The position numbers and the translations under genes were made by a program. DNA of 64,000 nt, from the NCBI RefSeq assembly GCF_019443285.1, contig NZ_CP080327.1:1054001-1118000 (forward strand), written 5' to 3'. Below the pieces are notes generated by a model. The model ran no database searches. It had not been told where the DNA came from and saw nothing but the letters and a program-made list of their open reading frames with translations. Positions within the stretch are counted from its first letter, which is position 1. Each line of letters starts with the position of its first letter. This DNA comes from Aquisediminimonas profunda. Lineage in GTDB: Bacteria; Pseudomonadota; Alphaproteobacteria; Sphingomonadales; Sphingomonadaceae. This document shows, piece after piece, positions 62,130-64,000 of this stretch.

Positions 62130-62696
62130 ATGGCAGTGGTCGAAACTGATCCATCAGCCAATGCGGGGATGGAAGATGGCGTCAGGCGTCGGGATTTCAT
62201 CAACATCGCGGCGGTAAGCTTTGCAGGTGTCGGAGTGGTCGCAGTTGCGTTGCCACTGATCAATCAAATGAATCCGTCGGCCGATGTGCTGGCGCTTGCA
62301 TCGATTGAAGTCGATCTGTCCGCAATCCAGCCCGGCCAGGCGATCAAGACCAGCTGGCGCAAGCAGCCGATCTTCATTCGCAACCTGACCCCTGCCGAGA
62401 TTGAAAGCGCGAAGAAGGTTGATGTTGCCAGTTTGCGCGACCCGCAAACGCTTGATGAGCGTACCAAGCCGGGCAAGGAAAACTGGCTGATCACGCTTGG
62501 GGTGTGCACGCATCTCGGTTGCGTCCCGCTGGGTGCTGCAGAAGGTGAAGTGCGTGGCGATTTCGGCGGATATTTCTGCCCATGCCATGGTTCACACTAT
62601 GATACGGCCGCGCGTATACGTAAGGGCCCGGCACCGAAGAACCTCGTCGTGCCCGAATATGCGTTCACGTCAGACACTGTCGTCCAGATCGGTTGA
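62130..62696 (+). CDS. petA: Ubiquinol-cytochrome c reductase Rieske iron-sulfur subunit
   Basis: PetA is the 2Fe-2S subunit of cytochrome bc1, which returns electrons from ubiquinol to cytochrome c during respiratory and photosynthetic cyclic flow. The 188-aa protein starts MAVVETDPSANAGM with ATG 62130 after AGGGCAGG. It has a Tat-like RRRDFINIAAVSFAGVG signal anchor and cluster motifs CTHLGC and CPCHGSH. It lies 12 bp before petB. Confidence 0.95.
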   Translation: MAVVETDPSANAGMEDGVRRRDFINIAAVSFAGVGVVAVALPLINQMNPSADVLALASIEVDLSAIQPGQAIKTSWRKQPIFIRNLTPAEIESAKKVDVASLRDPQTLDERTKPGKENWLITLGVCTHLGCVPLGAAEGEVRGDFGGYFCPCHGSHYDTAARIRKGPAPKNLVVPEYAFTSDTVVQIG

Positions 62697-62708
62697 GGAT
62701 AGAAGAAC

Positions 62709-63971
62709 ATGAGCTTCCCCTGGGCTAAGCAATATGAGCCGACCCATCCCTTCATGCAGTGGATGGATCAAAAACTCCCGCTCCCGCGTCTGGTCTACAG
62801 CGCCATTGGTGCGGGCTATCCGGTTCCGCGGAACCTGAATTATTTCTGGAATTTTGGCGTGCTTGCCGGCGCGGCGCTTGTCATACAGATCGTGACGGGT
62901 GTTGTCCTCGCGATGCACTATGCGGCGAACGGCGCAGTGGCGTTCGATTCGGTCGAACACATTATGCGTGATGTCAATGCGGGCTGGTTCCTGCGTTACG
63001 CGCACGCGAATGGCGCCACGATGTTCTTCATCGTGGTGTATTTGCATATCTTCCGAGGACTCTATTTCGGGTCCTACAAGGCACCGCGTGAGATGGTTTG
63101 GCTTTTGGGCGTTGTGATCTTCCTTTTGATGATGGCGACAGCGTTCATGGGTTATGTCCTTCCTTGGGGGCAGATGAGTTTCTGGGGCGCACAGGTCATC
63201 ACGGGCTTTTTCTCGGCCATTCCGGTGGTGGGAGAGCCGATCCGCCAATGGCTGCTCGGCGGTTTCGCGCCTGACAATGCTGCCCTGAACCGCTTCTTCT
63301 CGCTGCACTACCTGTTGCCGTTTGTCATCGCTGCGGTGATCATCCTTCACATCTGGGCGCTGCACATTCCCGGGTCGTCAAACCCGACTGGTGTCGAAGT
63401 GAAGGACGAGCAGGACACGGTACCGTTTCATCCCTATTATACGGCCAAGGATGGCTTTGGGCTGGCGATCTTCCTGATCGTGTTCGCCACGCTTCTGTTC
63501 TTTGCGCCAAACATGCTGGGTGAGCCGGTCAACTATGTGCCGGCCAACCCGCTTTCGACGCCAGCGCACATCGTTCCTGAATGGTATTTCTGGCCATTCT
63601 ACGCGATCCTTCGTGCGTTCACGGTCAACTTTCTGTGGGTGCCAGCGAAGCTGTGGGGCGTGATTGCCATGTTCGCGTCGATCCTGTTGCTGTTCATCCT
63701 GCCATGGCTGGACAAGTCGCCAGTGCGCTCGACAACCTATCGCCCGCTATACAAGTGGTTTTTCTGGATCTTGATGATCGACATTGTCATCCTGGGTATT
63801 TGCGGGATGAAGCCGGCAGCGGAACCATGGGTCCGGATGGGCCAGATCGCGGCTGCCTATTATTTTGCGCATTTCCTGATCATCTTGCCGATCGTTTCGC
63901 GGATTGAGCGTCCGCTGCCACTGCCGAACTCGATCACCGAGGCGGTTCTGGCAAAGCACAAAGCGGCTTAA
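62709..63971 (+). CDS. petB: Cytochrome b of the bc1 complex
   Basis: The 420-aa protein has eight or more spans with [64 protein letters not shown] (haem His), [21 protein letters not shown] and [16 protein letters not shown] (QO-site PEWY). It is the catalytic quinol-oxidising subunit, 12 bp downstream of petA and 14 bp before petC. Confidence 0.96.
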   Translation: MSFPWAKQYEPTHPFMQWMDQKLPLPRLVYSAIGAGYPVPRNLNYFWNFGVLAGAALVIQIVTGVVLAMHYAANGAVAFDSVEHIMRDVNAGWFLRYAHANGATMFFIVVYLHIFRGLYFGSYKAPREMVWLLGVVIFLLMMATAFMGYVLPWGQMSFWGAQVITGFFSAIPVVGEPIRQWLLGGFAPDNAALNRFFSLHYLLPFVIAAVIILHIWALHIPGSSNPTGVEVKDEQDTVPFHPYYTAKDGFGLAIFLIVFATLLFFAPNMLGEPVNYVPANPLSTPAHIVPEWYFWPFYAILRAFTVNFLWVPAKLWGVIAMFASILLLFILPWLDKSPVRSTTYRPLYKWFFWILMIDIVILGICGMKPAAEPWVRMGQIAAAYYFAHFLIILPIVSRIERPLPLPNSITEAVLAKHKAA

Positions 63972-63985
63972 GGGGGCTATAGACC

Positions 63986-64000
63986 ATGATCCGTATCATT
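63986..64000 (+). CDS. petC: Start of cytochrome c1 (PetC), cut by the window edge
   Basis: Five codons (MIRII) from ATG 63986 are visible, after AGGGGG 14 bp downstream of petB. Position and the petABC order suggest cytochrome c1; the sequence itself is too short to prove it. Confidence 0.55.

Overview
The window is most likely chromosomal DNA of an aerobic anoxygenic phototrophic alphaproteobacterium, probably of the Sphingomonadales. Three things point there. The photosynthesis gene cluster (PGC) has the order bchIDO - crtCDF - bchCXYZ-pufBALMC and hemA-puhE-acsF-puhCBA-lhaA-bchMLHBNF. It uses the O2-dependent cyclase AcsF and the O2-dependent HemF, and carries crtZ. The housekeeping flank (argD-argF-hslO, gcrA, queC-queE, petABC, lipB) also fits. 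The assignment rests on gene content and protein resemblance only; no search was run.

Positions 1-39.1 kb hold a compact PGC. On the + strand lie bchI (cut by the window edge), bchD, bchO and a 53-codon membrane ORF. Opposing these are crtD and crtC, then crtF, bchCXYZ, pufBALM, the tetrahaem cytochrome pufC and a DUF3422 gene. From 17.1 to 32.3 kb a long minus-strand operon runs bchF-N-B-H-L-M, lhaA, puhA-B-C, an unnamed 97-aa gene, acsF, puhE, hemA. Most neighbours overlap by 4 bp (ATGA or GTGA), implying translational coupling. From 32.5 to 39.1 kb on the + strand come the B12-type antirepressor gene aerR/ppaA, ppsR, bchG, a second PucC-family gene, bchP, tspO and a small membrane gene. 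These encode bacteriochlorophyll a synthesis from protoporphyrin IX, type II reaction centre and LH1 subunits, assembly factors, late spirilloxanthin-type carotenoid enzymes and the PpsR/AerR regulatory pair. No pufQ, pufX, puc genes, bchE, crtI/crtB or RuBisCO genes are seen.

TGT-N12-ACA palindromes, the PpsR/CrtJ box, lie between crtD and crtF and upstream of bchC. Degenerate copies lie upstream of bchG and bchF. One perfect box lies outside the obvious cluster, in front of a cytochrome c lipoprotein gene at 39.6 kb.

Positions 39.1-64 kb are mostly housekeeping: a cytochrome c, crtZ, an orphan peptide-type solute-binding lipoprotein, DUF4112, nadA-nadC-RNase T2, a putative wall-hydrolase-like protein, and a BlaI/M56 regulatory operon with a small secreted peptide and a metallo-beta-lactamase-fold hydrolase. 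Then come a DUF1295 membrane protein, GcrA, an ABC-2 permease, argD-argF-hslO, a DUF3617-like protein, a cytochrome P450, queC-queE, secreted proteins of unknown function, lipB, a membrane protein, hemF, trmL and petA-petB-(petC, first five codons).

The main oddities are a crtD/crtC overlap of about 100 bp in which crtC has no ATG, GTG or TTG start; a 48-codon ORF bridging bchZ and pufB with ATGA overlaps at both ends; a PpsR box on a c-type cytochrome gene; and a BlaI operon that seems to include a metallo-beta-lactamase-fold protein while its M56 protein has a coiled coil in place of a sensor domain. No CRISPR array, tRNA, rRNA, insertion sequence or prophage was recognised.
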